Program-made: the position numbers and the translations under genes | Assembly (NCBI GenBank): GCA_963850525.1 | Contig: CAWKLQ010000008.1 | Coordinates: forward strand, 682,001 to 746,000 | Length of the DNA stretch: 64,000 bases | Source: JAEMQF01 sp963850525 | Lineage (GTDB): Bacteria > Pseudomonadota > Gammaproteobacteria > Burkholderiales > Burkholderiaceae_C | Direction: 5' to 3' | Shown: positions 35,622 through 44,261 of the stretch, one piece after another | Layout: every line of letters begins with the position of its first letter | Numbering within the stretch: position 1 is the first letter of the stretch | The notes under the pieces: model-generated | Database searches by the model: none | Seen by the model: only the letters and a program-made list of their open reading frames with translations | What the model was told of the DNA's origin: nothing

Positions 35622-36371
35622 ATGGCAACACTGCAGCGTGTGGTACTGGTGACCGGCGGCATGGGCGGCCTGGGCGAGTCGATCTCGACGAAGATGGCTG
35701 ACGCCGGCTACAAGGTCGTCGTGACCTACTCGCCCGGCAACGCCAAACACGGCGAATGGCTCGCCGACATGAAAAGCCGCGGCTACGACATCCTGGCCGT
35801 GGCGTGCGACGTGGCCGACATCGATTCGTGCGCGAAGGCGGTGGCCGAAGTGGTGGCCAAGCTCGGCGCGATCGACATCCTCGTGAACAACGCCGGCATC
35901 ACGCGCGACATGACCTTCAAGAAGATGGACAAGGTCAACTGGGACGCGGTGATTCGCACGAATCTCGACAGCCTGTTCAACGTGAGCAAGCAGGTCGTCG
36001 ACGGCATGGTCGAGCGCGGCTGGGGCCGCGTCATCAACGTGAGTTCAGTGAACGGCAGCAAGGGCGCGTTCGGCCAGACCAACTACTCCGCCGCCAAGGC
36101 GGGCGTGCACGGTTTCACCAAGGCGCTCGCGCTCGAAGTGGCGAAGAAGAACGTCACCGTTAACACCATCTCGCCGGGCTACATCGGCACGAAGATGGTG
36201 ACGGCGATTCCGAAGGAGGTTCTGGAGAGCAAGATCCTGCCGCAGATCCCGGTGGGGCGGCTCGGCAAACCCGAGGAAGTGGCCGGGTTGATCATTTATC
36301 TCGCCTCCGAAGAAGCGGCGTTCGTGACGGGCGCCAACATCGCCATCAATGGCGGTCAACACATGCAATAG
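35622..36371 (+). CDS. phbB: Acetoacetyl-CoA reductase
   Basis: A 249-residue short-chain dehydrogenase making (R)-3-hydroxybutyryl-CoA with NADPH for polyhydroxybutyrate. The nucleotide loop is TGGMGGLGESI, the active site is SSVNGSKG with YSAAKAG, and NNAGITRDMTFKKM and SPGYIGTKMV are typical of PhbB. GGAGAAAG precedes the start. It is followed by a granule-protein-like gene. Confidence 0.93.
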   Translation: MATLQRVVLVTGGMGGLGESISTKMADAGYKVVVTYSPGNAKHGEWLADMKSRGYDILAVACDVADIDSCAKAVAEVVAKLGAIDILVNNAGITRDMTFKKMDKVNWDAVIRTNLDSLFNVSKQVVDGMVERGWGRVINVSSVNGSKGAFGQTNYSAAKAGVHGFTKALALEVAKKNVTVNTISPGYIGTKMVTAIPKEVLESKILPQIPVGRLGKPEEVAGLIIYLASEEAAFVTGANIAINGGQHMQ

Positions 36372-36392
36372 GTAAAACCACAGGAGAACACC

Positions 36393-37094
36393 ATGCAGAA
36401 GTCGACTTTTGATGCGCAAGCCCTGGTTCAGCAATTCGCGCAAGCCTCGACGACCCAGGGCGAAGCCTTGCGCAAATCGGTGGGCGCGGCGACGCTGAAA
36501 GCCCTGCAGGGGCGCGAACTGACGTTGAAGAACATCAAGGAGGTGCTCAAGAGCGTCACGGCGGCGGCGACCCAGGGTGCCGGGGCGAACCCAGGCCCGG
36601 CGGTCGACGTCGAAGCGATGTTGAACAAAGCCTTCGCCGGCATGGACGCCGCGCTGCTGCAAGCGGTGGAAGCAAACCGACGCGCGCTCGCGCAACTCGT
36701 CGAGCAAGGCGCGAATTTGCGCGAAGGGCAGATGAAGAAGGCGCTGGCCGACGTCGAGAAGATGGAAGACTTGCTGTTCGGCGCGATCGACAAGGCCGTG
36801 CAGGGTGTGCCTGCGCCGATGCAGACCGCCTGGTCGAATGTGCTCGAGGCCGGCAAGGCGGCAGGCACCGGAACCGGCAACAAGGCGGCAGCGAGCGTCG
36901 CGCAGCTCACCGAACAGGCACGCCAATCGCTGCGCGACGGGCGCGAACTGGGCCTGAAGACCGCGCAGACGATGCTCGACAGCTACAGCGCGCTCGTCAG
37001 CGGCGTGTTGATCGGGATGGCCGAAGGCATGCAGGGCAAGGCGCCCGCTGAAGCCGCGCCGAAGCCACGCGCGGTTCGCGCGCGCCACGGTTGA
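36393..37094 (+). CDS. Phasin-like protein next to phbB
   Basis: A 233-residue, Ala/Gln-rich, helical protein without a signal peptide, ending in a basic tail (KPRAVRARHG). Amphipathic helices and its place 21 bases after phbB fit a granule-associated or PHA-related protein. AGGAG precedes the ATG. No strict phasin signature is visible, so this is a context-led call, and it could be an uncharacterised helical family. Confidence 0.6.
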   Translation: MQKSTFDAQALVQQFAQASTTQGEALRKSVGAATLKALQGRELTLKNIKEVLKSVTAAATQGAGANPGPAVDVEAMLNKAFAGMDAALLQAVEANRRALAQLVEQGANLREGQMKKALADVEKMEDLLFGAIDKAVQGVPAPMQTAWSNVLEAGKAAGTGTGNKAAASVAQLTEQARQSLRDGRELGLKTAQTMLDSYSALVSGVLIGMAEGMQGKAPAEAAPKPRAVRARHG

Positions 37095-37109
37095 AGTCCG
37101 GTGGGTGAA

Positions 37110-37742
37110 ATGAACGACGCCACGCGAGACATCTACACCGAACCCCACGACATCGACGTCGACACCCTGTGCAACCTCGGGCCGCTGCGGCCCTTGGCAG
37201 GAATCTGGCAGGGCGTGCGTGGCCTGGATGTGAAGCCCAAGGCCGAGGGGCCGAAGAAACAGGCCTACGTCGAGCGCATCGAACTGCAGCCCATCGATCC
37301 GCAGACGAACGGACCCCAGTTGCTGTACGGTCTTCGCTACCACACGCACGTCACCAAGCCGGACCAAGTCAAGACCTATCACGACCAGGTGGGCTACTGG
37401 TTGTGGGAGCCTGCCACCGGCACGGTGATGCACACGCTGACCATTCCTCGCGGCCAGGTTGCGCTGGCGGCCGGGCACGCCGCAGCCGACGCCACCCGAT
37501 TCGAATTGATCGCCACGCAGGGTCAAGACACCTATGGCATCTGCTCGGCGCCATTCCTGCACGAGGCTTTCCGCACGACGGAATTTCGGATCACCGTGAC
37601 AGTGCATCCGGATGGCAGCTGGAGCTATGAAGAAGACACGGTGCTACAGATACTCGGACGGCCCGAGCCGTTTCATCACACCGACCGCAATACGCTGACG
37701 CGCATTTCACCGCCCACACCCAACCCGCTGGCACGCGGTTGA
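37110..37742 (+). CDS. Nitrobindin-like (FABP-type) heme-binding beta-barrel protein
   Basis: A 210-residue beta-rich protein. LGPLRPLAGIWQGVRG near residue 22 is the start of the nitrobindin/THAP4 barrel, and YEEDTVLQILGRPEPFHHTDRN near the end contains a candidate heme-ligand His. Family members bind heme and nitric oxide or hydrophobic ligands. ATG 37110 is preferred for its GGTGG site over the in-frame GTG at 37101. Confidence 0.65.
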   Translation: MNDATRDIYTEPHDIDVDTLCNLGPLRPLAGIWQGVRGLDVKPKAEGPKKQAYVERIELQPIDPQTNGPQLLYGLRYHTHVTKPDQVKTYHDQVGYWLWEPATGTVMHTLTIPRGQVALAAGHAAADATRFELIATQGQDTYGICSAPFLHEAFRTTEFRITVTVHPDGSWSYEEDTVLQILGRPEPFHHTDRNTLTRISPPTPNPLARG

Positions 37743-37775
37743 GCTCGCTCCGAGTTCGGCCGAATGGCGGCCGAT

Positions 37776-37847
37776 CAGGCTCACCGACGAGCAGCGCACG
37801 CGCGTCGGGAACATCTCGACGAGCAGCGCCGCTATCGGGCCGTAGGC
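37776..37847 (-). pseudogene. Fragment of an MFS transporter
   Basis: On the minus strand 24 residues read AYGPIAALLVEMFPTRVRC and onward, very like the YGPIAAFLVELFPTRIRYTSMSL region of ProP/sugar-type MFS proteins. Nothing around it keeps the frame. It is a relic in a 590-base stretch (37743-38330) otherwise without an intact gene. Confidence 0.5.
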
Positions 37848-37949
37848 CCGCGGTCGTTGATGAACGCCGGCGCCGCACTCTGCGGCGGGCTTGGACCGCC
37901 TTGTCCGGGCGCCGCCCGCCGCGCGTGCCGCAGCACAGTACATCGCCGC

Positions 37950-38093
37950 CTACCGCCCGCGCAGCACGGACATCACGCGCCCCATGTCGAGCGTCGCCGC
38001 CTGCTGCTGGATCTGTGGCAGGTATTGCGTCTGCACCTGCTTGGCCGGGCCGAGCAGATTCTGGAAGGTGTCGCGCAACACCGCCATGTCCAT
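37950..38093 (-). CDS. Possible 47-residue small protein or gene remnant
   Basis: A short frame beginning MDMAVLRDTFQNLLG and ending in VLRGR, with AGGGCGAG before the ATG and codons biased to G/C in the third position. It predicts a polar helical peptide. It may be a real small gene or the tail of a decayed one, since it sits between an MFS fragment and a broken glucokinase. Confidence 0.3.
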   Translation of the reverse strand: MDMAVLRDTFQNLLGPAKQVQTQYLPQIQQQAATLDMGRVMSVLRGR

Positions 38094-38330
38094 CACTCGC
38101 CCTGCTCAATGCCAACCCGGGAGCGACGCCGTCGTATTCCTCCGGCGTCAACCTCGGGCCGATCGGGTTCACCAACAACTGAGTCGCTGCTGCAGCAGCC
38201 CAGGGGCGGCGATGTCTCCACGCATCGCCGCTTCATTTCTTGTGCGCTCGGGTTTCACGCGACGCACGGCCGGCAGGCCCTGCGTTGGTCTGCTCGAGAG
38301 GCCCGTGATGCTCGGATCACGCTGACTGTG

Positions 38331-38769
38331 ATGCGCCAGATCTCCTACCCACGCCTGCTCGGCGATATCGGCGGCACGAACGCCCGCTTCGCCTGGCAGA
38401 TGGAATCTCTACGCCGCCACATGCACGCTCGCGGGCCAGGCGCGCGACACGCTCGACCCCAGCGAAGTGATAGAGCGCGCGCGCGGCGGCGAAGGGTTTT
38501 GCCAAGCCGCCCTTGACCTGTTCTGCAGCTTTCTCGGCAGCACCGCCGGAAACCTCGCGCTGACGCTTGGGTCGCGCGGCGGCGTCTACCTCGGCGGCGG
38601 GATCGTGCCAAGACTGATTTCCGAGATCGAGCGCTCGGCGTTTCGCGAGCGCTTCGAGGGCAAGGGGCGCTTTCGCGACTACCTCTGTGAGATTCCCACC
38701 TTGATGATCGACACCGCGGTTTCACCGGCGCTCATTGGCGCCGCCCGGGCACTCGACTTGCACGCTTGA
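38331..38769 (+). pseudogene. glk: Glucokinase remnant with internal deletion and frameshift
   Basis: Begins with YPRLLGDIGGTNARFAWQ, the phosphate-binding N terminus of Glk. At about 38400 it jumps, in another frame, to NLYAATCTLAGQARD and then FCSFLGSTAGNLALTLG and GGVYLGGGIVPRL, the Glk C-terminal third. Roughly half of a normal 320-residue enzyme is missing between them. With the MFS relic upstream this looks like a lost sugar-uptake/phosphorylation operon. Confidence 0.85.
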
Positions 38770-38827
38770 CTCGCCGTGCTGCGTCGGCGCGCCCGGGGGC
38801 GTCGCGAAACTGCGGCACCTGCTTGCC

Positions 38828-38841
38828 TTGAGCTGAATCAA
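38828..38841 (+). promoter_or_regulatory. FNR/ANR box before hemN
   Basis: TTGAG-CTGA-ATCAA has one mismatch to the consensus. Its centre lies 44.5 bases before the A of the hemN ATG, so a class II promoter would start about three bases before the gene. Confidence 0.7.
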
Positions 38842-38878
38842 GACGGACCCGTGCCGCTTTGGCAGACTCGCGAGTGCC

Positions 38879-40273
38879 ATGTCCGAACCCACCCTGACTC
38901 CCGTCCTCTCCGACACGCTGCTGCGCAAGCACGACGTCGCCGGCCCACGCTACACCTCGTACCCGACGGCGGATCGCTTCGTCGATTCGTTCGGCGCCTC
39001 GCACTACCAGCAGGCGCTGGCACAGCGCGCTGCGACGCGTTCAGGCCAGCCCTTGTCGGTCTACATCCACATTCCGTTTTGCGAGCAGGTCTGCTACTAC
39101 TGCGCGTGCAACAAAGTCGTGACGCGGCACCACGAGCGCGCCGGCGAATACCTGGCCGCATTGCAGCGCGAACTCGAGTTGCAGACCGCTGTGCTCGGCA
39201 CGCGCGAGCCGCTCACGCAATTGCACTTCGGCGGCGGTACGCCCACTTTTTTGTCCGACGCCGAACTCGCCGCGACGATGGCGCTGCTGCGCAGCTCGTT
39301 CGCTTTCCAGCCGGACGCCGAACTCTCGATCGAAGTCGACCCGCGCACCGTCGACGCGGCGCGCCTCTCGCACCTGGCGCAATTGGGCTTCAACCGGCTG
39401 AGCCTGGGCGTGCAGGACTTCGACCCCGCCGTGCAGGAAGCCGTGCACCGCGTGCAGCCGTTCGACTCGGTGCGCACGCTGATGCACGCGGCGCGCGACA
39501 TCGGCTTTCATTCGATCAACGTCGACCTGATCTACGGCCTGCCGCGCCAGACGCCGCAATCGTTCGAACGCACGATTGCGCAAGTGGGCGGGCTGCGGCC
39601 CGACCGGATTGCGCTTTACGCCTACGCGCACCTGCCGCAGCGTTTCAAGCCGCAGCGGCGCATCGAGATCAGCGCGCTGCCGCCGGCGGGGGACCGGGTG
39701 CAGATGCTCGGCGCGGCGATTGCCGGTTTCCTCGGCCTGGGTTACGCGCACATCGGCATGGACCACTTCGCCTTGCACGACGACGCCCTCGCCGTGGCCA
39801 AGCGCGAAGGTCGCTTGCACCGCAACTTCCAGGGCTACAGCACGCAACCCGATTGCGACCTGATTGCGCTCGGCGTGTCGGCGATCGGCAAGGTCGGCAA
39901 CTGCTTCAGCCAGAACGTGAAGACGCTCGGCCCCTACTACGACGCACTGAACCAAGGCAAGCTGCCGGTGGAGCGCGGATTGAGTCTGAGCAGCGACGAC
40001 GTGTTGCGCCGCGACGTGATCATGGCGCTGATGTGCCAGGGCCGGGTCGAGTTCGATGCGATCGAGAAAGCGCACGGCATCGTGATGCGCGACACCTTCG
40101 CGGTAGAGCTCGATCGGCTCGGGCTGCTCGCCGAGCAGGGCCTGGTCGAGCTCGAGGCGAGTGCGGTCCAGGTCACTCCGGCGGGCTGGTACTTCGTGCG
40201 CGCGGTCGCGATGGCGTTCGATCGCTACCTGAATGCGAGCCCCGCGCGCGAGCGCTTCTCGCGAATCATCTGA
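38879..40273 (+). CDS. hemN: Oxygen-independent coproporphyrinogen III oxidase
   Basis: A 464-residue radical SAM enzyme of heme synthesis. The cluster motif is CEQVCYYCACNK (CxxxCxxC plus the extra Cys of true HemN) at about 67-78, with HFGGGTPTFLS and the C-terminal MGMDHFAL-like GMDHFALHDD. It replaces the oxygen-dependent enzyme at low oxygen, in line with the FNR box. No clear ribosome site is present. Confidence 0.96.
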   Translation: MSEPTLTPVLSDTLLRKHDVAGPRYTSYPTADRFVDSFGASHYQQALAQRAATRSGQPLSVYIHIPFCEQVCYYCACNKVVTRHHERAGEYLAALQRELELQTAVLGTREPLTQLHFGGGTPTFLSDAELAATMALLRSSFAFQPDAELSIEVDPRTVDAARLSHLAQLGFNRLSLGVQDFDPAVQEAVHRVQPFDSVRTLMHAARDIGFHSINVDLIYGLPRQTPQSFERTIAQVGGLRPDRIALYAYAHLPQRFKPQRRIEISALPPAGDRVQMLGAAIAGFLGLGYAHIGMDHFALHDDALAVAKREGRLHRNFQGYSTQPDCDLIALGVSAIGKVGNCFSQNVKTLGPYYDALNQGKLPVERGLSLSSDDVLRRDVIMALMCQGRVEFDAIEKAHGIVMRDTFAVELDRLGLLAEQGLVELEASAVQVTPAGWYFVRAVAMAFDRYLNASPARERFSRII

Positions 40274-40298
40274 TCCAGCCCGGACGGCTGGGCAGCCC

Positions 40299-40826
40299 TC
40301 ACTGGGGCGCGCCGGTCTCCACAAGCGACTTCAAGCGCCGATACTGCACGCCGATCACCTGGTCAACGACGGGCGCGAGCTTTTCCAGGCCGGCGTCGGC
40401 GTTGCCGGCGACGCGGTACGTCATGCGCAGAAACGTCTTGCCGTCCTGCGCGCTCGCGACGATCGTCAACACGCCGTTCACGGCGAGTTCCTGCAACGGG
40501 CCCAAGCTGGCATTCAAGCGGATCACGCGCCCCGGTTGAACCAGCATCACCTGGCCGTGCTGCACGGAATTGCCCTCGCCCCAACGCTCGCACCAGCAGC
40601 CTCCGGCGACCGGCTCCAGAGTCATGTTCGACGCCTTGCCCGAGTAGGTGTGCGCGTCGCTCCACCAGCGTGGCAGTTGCAGGACAGCCTTCCAAACGTC
40701 GTCGGGTGTGGCCTTCACTTCTTCGCGCAACGTGCTGGTGAAGCCGGTGGGCGAGACATTGCTGGTTTCTGCCTGCGCGAGCGCTGCGAGCAACAGCATC
40801 ACGAGAGTGGCCGCGATATTCTTCAT
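40299..40826 (-). CDS. Exported SRPBCC-family protein
   Basis: A 175-residue protein with a clear signal peptide (MKNIAATLVMLLLAALAQA). The rest has the START/Bet v1-like pattern of an SRPBCC domain: KATPDDVWKAVLQLPRWWS at its start and a long C-terminal helix. Periplasmic SRPBCC proteins are uncommon. Ligand unknown. Its start at 40826 overlaps the upstream gene's stop by four bases and has GGAG seven bases away. Confidence 0.75.
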   Translation of the reverse strand: MKNIAATLVMLLLAALAQAETSNVSPTGFTSTLREEVKATPDDVWKAVLQLPRWWSDAHTYSGKASNMTLEPVAGGCWCERWGEGNSVQHGQVMLVQPGRVIRLNASLGPLQELAVNGVLTIVASAQDGKTFLRMTYRVAGNADAGLEKLAPVVDQVIGVQYRRLKSLVETGAPQ

Positions 40827-41227
40827 TTCCATGCTCCAAGAATAGCGCCCATCACGCTGAATGACAGCACCTGGTACCCGCTGTTGATCAACCAGAGTTT
40901 GAAAGAGCGCTGCTCGAAAAGGTAGATCACGCCCAGCGACATTGCCACCCATCCCAAGCCTGCGGCGAGGCCCGCAAAGAGCCCGAAGCCGAGGCTGGCT
41001 TTCGGGCCGATGAACGCCGCCAGGTTGAACGCCATCACCAGCGCAGCCAGCCCCGACAAACCGAAGACGCGCGCCATGCTGGCCTGGCGGGTCTGCGCTT
41101 CGCTCAATCCGGCCTCGCGCATCCAGGCGGCGGCGAACAGGATCGGCGAGTACCAAAGGCCGCCGAGCAGAAACGTTACCGCGGCCGCGGCAGCGATCGC
41201 CACATAATTCAATTGCGAAATGTCCAT
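40823..41227 (-). CDS. DUF1761-type membrane protein
   Basis: A 134-residue protein with four helices. The N-terminal YVAIAAAAAVTFLLGGLWYSP with a following MREAGLS is typical of DUF1761. ATG 41227 is chosen since GGAG lies six bases before it. It is coupled to the exported SRPBCC gene. Function unknown. Confidence 0.75.
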   Translation of the reverse strand: MDISQLNYVAIAAAAAVTFLLGGLWYSPILFAAAWMREAGLSEAQTRQASMARVFGLSGLAALVMAFNLAAFIGPKASLGFGLFAGLAAGLGWVAMSLGVIYLFEQRSFKLWLINSGYQVLSFSVMGAILGAWK

Positions 41228-41348
41228 GCTCATCTCCGAAACGTTGCCGGCGCCTGCGAACCCCGTGCCCGCAGACTGCCGAGTGCGAACATGGTCGCCA
41301 ATCGATCGCCGCAACGCAATCGCGAGTCAACCGAACCCGGATAAGCGC

Positions 41349-42422
41349 ATGCCGAAACCCGAGGAGTCGACGCCGAACCGGACCGAGCGCGTGGCCATCG
41401 ACGACAAGGCCATCATGGCGCTCGGCATCGGCGGCTTCGGCCTGACGATTCCGTGGGTCACCGGGCTGTATGGTCCGCTGCGCCATGACGACGCGCTGTT
41501 CTGGATCGGCTTTTTCGGCTTCATCGGCCTGGCGGCGGCGATTTGGCTAGGCAACCGCTGGTTGCTGTTCAAGCAGCGCGAGCACTTCGGTTGGTTCGAC
41601 TATCCACTGCGCAAGCTGATGATGCTCGTGACCGCCAACCTGCTGTACACCGCGCCGCTCACGGCGCTGGCGATCGCGCTGTGGCAGCGCGTGTCCGGCC
41701 AGCCCACGGACCGCGGCACGATCGAGGTGGTGGTGTTGGTCAACGTGATCTGCGTCCTGTTCGTCACGCACGCGTATGAGACAGTGTTCCTGATTCGCGA
41801 ACGCGAGTCGGACCTGACGCGCGTCGAGCGGCTCGAGCGCCTGCGCTCGCTGGCCGAACTGGCCGCATTGAAGGCGCAAATCGATCCGCACTTCCTGTTC
41901 AACAGCCTGAACACGCTCGGCCACCTGATCCTTCGCGACGCACCGCGGGCACGCGAGTTCTGCGATCTGCTGGCCGAGGTCTACCGCTATGTGCTCGCCA
42001 GCCGAGACCACGACCTGGTCCCCTTGGCAGACGAGTTGGCATTTCTGCGCAGCTATCACCGCTTGCTGACGCTGCGCTTCGGTTCGGCCGTTCAGCTGGA
42101 GCTGGATGGCGCGCTGGACCACGTCGAACCCGGCGCGCTGGTGCCGCCGATGGCATTGCAGACCCTGCTCGAAAATGCGGTGAAACACAACCAGACCGGC
42201 GACGCCGAGCCGTTGATCGTGCGCATGCAACTCCGTGGCGACTCGCTGCACGTGAGCAATCCGCTGCGGTTGCGCAGCAGCGCCCTGCCCTCCTCGGGAC
42301 TGGGCCTGAAGAACCTCGACGAACGCTGCCGCCTGCTCACGAGGCGCGCCCTGACCGTCCAACGCAGCGACAGCCACTTCGAGGTGACGCTCCCATTGGC
42401 GAACCCTGGCGCCGCACCATGA
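41349..42422 (+). CDS. LytS/YehU-type sensor histidine kinase
   Basis: A 357-residue membrane kinase. Four N-terminal helices (to about residue 145) precede the phospho-acceptor region LKAQIDPHFLFNSLNTLGH near 175 and an ATP-binding domain with LLENAVKHN and GLGLKNLDERC. It overlaps the regulator gene by four bases. The signal sensed cannot be inferred. Neighbouring genes on the other strand are a possible target. Confidence 0.9.
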   Translation: MPKPEESTPNRTERVAIDDKAIMALGIGGFGLTIPWVTGLYGPLRHDDALFWIGFFGFIGLAAAIWLGNRWLLFKQREHFGWFDYPLRKLMMLVTANLLYTAPLTALAIALWQRVSGQPTDRGTIEVVVLVNVICVLFVTHAYETVFLIRERESDLTRVERLERLRSLAELAALKAQIDPHFLFNSLNTLGHLILRDAPRAREFCDLLAEVYRYVLASRDHDLVPLADELAFLRSYHRLLTLRFGSAVQLELDGALDHVEPGALVPPMALQTLLENAVKHNQTGDAEPLIVRMQLRGDSLHVSNPLRLRSSALPSSGLGLKNLDERCRLLTRRALTVQRSDSHFEVTLPLANPGAAP

Positions 42423-43171
42423 GGCTGTTCATTGCCGAGGACGAAACGCCCGCACGCGACCGCCTGATCGAGACGATTGCCCGCGTCGCACCGCACGCCG
42501 TGATCGCCGGCAGCGCCGGTACCGTGCGCGACACGCGGCAGTGGCTCGCCGCGAATTCCGCTCCCGACGTGCTGCTGCTCGACATTCAACTCGGCGACGG
42601 CCTGTCGCTCGAACTGTTTCGCGATGGCGCGCTCACGCTGCCCACTGTCTTCACGACCGCCTACGATCAATTCGCGCTCGCCGCGTTCAAGGCGCTGGCG
42701 ATCGACTACCTGCTCAAGCCAGTCGACGACGCAGCGCTTCGCCAAGCGTTCACGCGGGTGCAGACCTTGCGCGAACACTTCTCCGGCGCACGCGCACGCG
42801 AACTGGAAAGCGCGCTGAGCGCTCCGGCGCGTTTCCGGCAGCGCTGGGTCGCTCGCAAAGCCGGCGCATTCGTCGCGGTCCCTGTCGAGCAGGTCGCGTA
42901 CTTCGTGTCGCTGGACAAGCTCACCTTCATGGTCGAATTCGACGCCACGCGCCATTTGCTCGACGGCACGCTCGGCGACGTCGAGAGCGAACTCGACCCG
43001 CAGCTGTTCTTCCGCGTGAACCGGCAGATGGTCGTCGCAGCGCGCGCCGTGGCACGCTGGTCTGCCGGTGCAAAAGGACGCTTGGTTCTGCAACTGCTGC
43101 CCACGAGCGACGGCGAGGTGCAGATCAGCCAGGAACGCGCGGCTGCGTTTCGCGAGTGGATGGCGAGATAG
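42419..43171 (+). CDS. LytTR-family response regulator
   Basis: A 250-residue regulator. The receiver domain has the phospho-Asp in DVLLLDIQLGDG (about residue 53), and the conserved Lys is in YLLKPVDDAAL. The C-terminal LytTR DNA-binding domain (about 150-250) includes VAYFVSLDKLTFM and FFRVNRQMVV. It pairs with the kinase upstream. Its 3' end overlaps the convergent RlmN-like gene by 47 bases. Confidence 0.92.
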   Translation: MRLFIAEDETPARDRLIETIARVAPHAVIAGSAGTVRDTRQWLAANSAPDVLLLDIQLGDGLSLELFRDGALTLPTVFTTAYDQFALAAFKALAIDYLLKPVDDAALRQAFTRVQTLREHFSGARARELESALSAPARFRQRWVARKAGAFVAVPVEQVAYFVSLDKLTFMVEFDATRHLLDGTLGDVESELDPQLFFRVNRQMVVAARAVARWSAGAKGRLVLQLLPTSDGEVQISQERAAAFREWMAR

Positions 43172-44204
43172 ATTGCACAGGCTCGATCGTTATGCGCCGG
43201 CTTTCGCCGCCAAGCCCCCGCGCCCGCAACTGCCCGCACCCGGCCTGCACATCCTGCCCAGCCGACTGCCGCAACTTGGTCAGCACGCCGCGCCGATTCA
43301 GCGACAGCGCGATTCTCTCGGCGCGTTCGCCCGACGGGCGCCGAAACGCCAGGCCCTCCACCACGTTGTACGGAATCATGTTCATCACGGCGTACTTGCC
43401 GCACAGCAGCGCGACGATGCCCTCGAGTTCATCATCACCGTCGTTCACGCCTTCGATCAAGGTCCACTGGTATTGAATCGGGTAGCCCGTGGCCCGCGCA
43501 TAGCGTTCGCCCTGCTCGACAAGTTCTTCCGGCGTGATGCGCGGCGCACGCGGCAGCAGCCGTTCGCGCAGCTCGGCGCGCGTGGTGTGCAGCGACAGCG
43601 CGAGCGCCGGCTTGACGCGCCCGAGTGGCAAGCGCTCGAAGACCCGCGCATCGCCGACGGTCGAAAACACCAGATTCTTGTGGCCGATGTCGCCCTCCTG
43701 GCCGAGCAGCTGGATCGCCTCGCACACGTTGTCCAGGTTGTGCGCGGGCTCGCCCATGCCCATGAACACCACTTTGCGCACGGGCTGCAGGCGCCGCGCC
43801 AAGACGACTTGCGCAACGATTTCGGCGCTGTCGAGCTGGCGCAGCAGGCCGCCGCGGCCCGTCATGCAGAACACGCAGCCGACAGCGCAGCCGACTTGCG
43901 TGGAGACGCACACGCCACCGCGCGGCAGGAGCACGCTCTCCACCGTCTGGCCGTCGCCAAGTTCGATCAACAAGCGCGCCGAGCCGTCGGCGGCTGGGTG
44001 GCTGCTGCGCACCTGCGCGAGTGCGTCGAGTTCAGCCTCGAGCGCCGGGAGTGCGACGCGCAGCGCCTTGGGCAGAAAGTCTTCGATGCGGTGCTTGCCG
44101 CTGGTTTGCAGCTGCGCGCGCACCCAGCGCGTCAGCACGTGCCGCTCGTGGCCGGGTCCCGCGCCGAGGCTTCGCAGTCGCTGGCGGATGTGTTCGATGC
44201 GCAT
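43125..44204 (-). CDS. RlmN-like radical SAM methyltransferase
   Basis: A 359-residue protein of the RlmN/Cfr family. The radical SAM motif is CAVGCVFCMTG (CxxxCxxC) at about 119-129, GMGEPAHNLDNV binds SAM, and the C-terminal GCGQLRARG keeps the methyl-carrying Cys. RlmN methylates A2503 of 23S rRNA and some tRNAs. The sequence looks divergent, so it may be a second paralogue rather than the housekeeping enzyme. It begins at the ATG at 44204, divergent from the Bug gene. Confidence 0.8.
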   Translation of the reverse strand: MRIEHIRQRLRSLGAGPGHERHVLTRWVRAQLQTSGKHRIEDFLPKALRVALPALEAELDALAQVRSSHPAADGSARLLIELGDGQTVESVLLPRGGVCVSTQVGCAVGCVFCMTGRGGLLRQLDSAEIVAQVVLARRLQPVRKVVFMGMGEPAHNLDNVCEAIQLLGQEGDIGHKNLVFSTVGDARVFERLPLGRVKPALALSLHTTRAELRERLLPRAPRITPEELVEQGERYARATGYPIQYQWTLIEGVNDGDDELEGIVALLCGKYAVMNMIPYNVVEGLAFRRPSGERAERIALSLNRRGVLTKLRQSAGQDVQAGCGQLRARGLGGESRRITIEPVQSISPSTRETQPRVPG

Positions 44205-44261
44205 GGGGTCGGCATCGTACGTGCAAACTAGAATCGCCACCCGACCCGAGAAAGCCCACTC

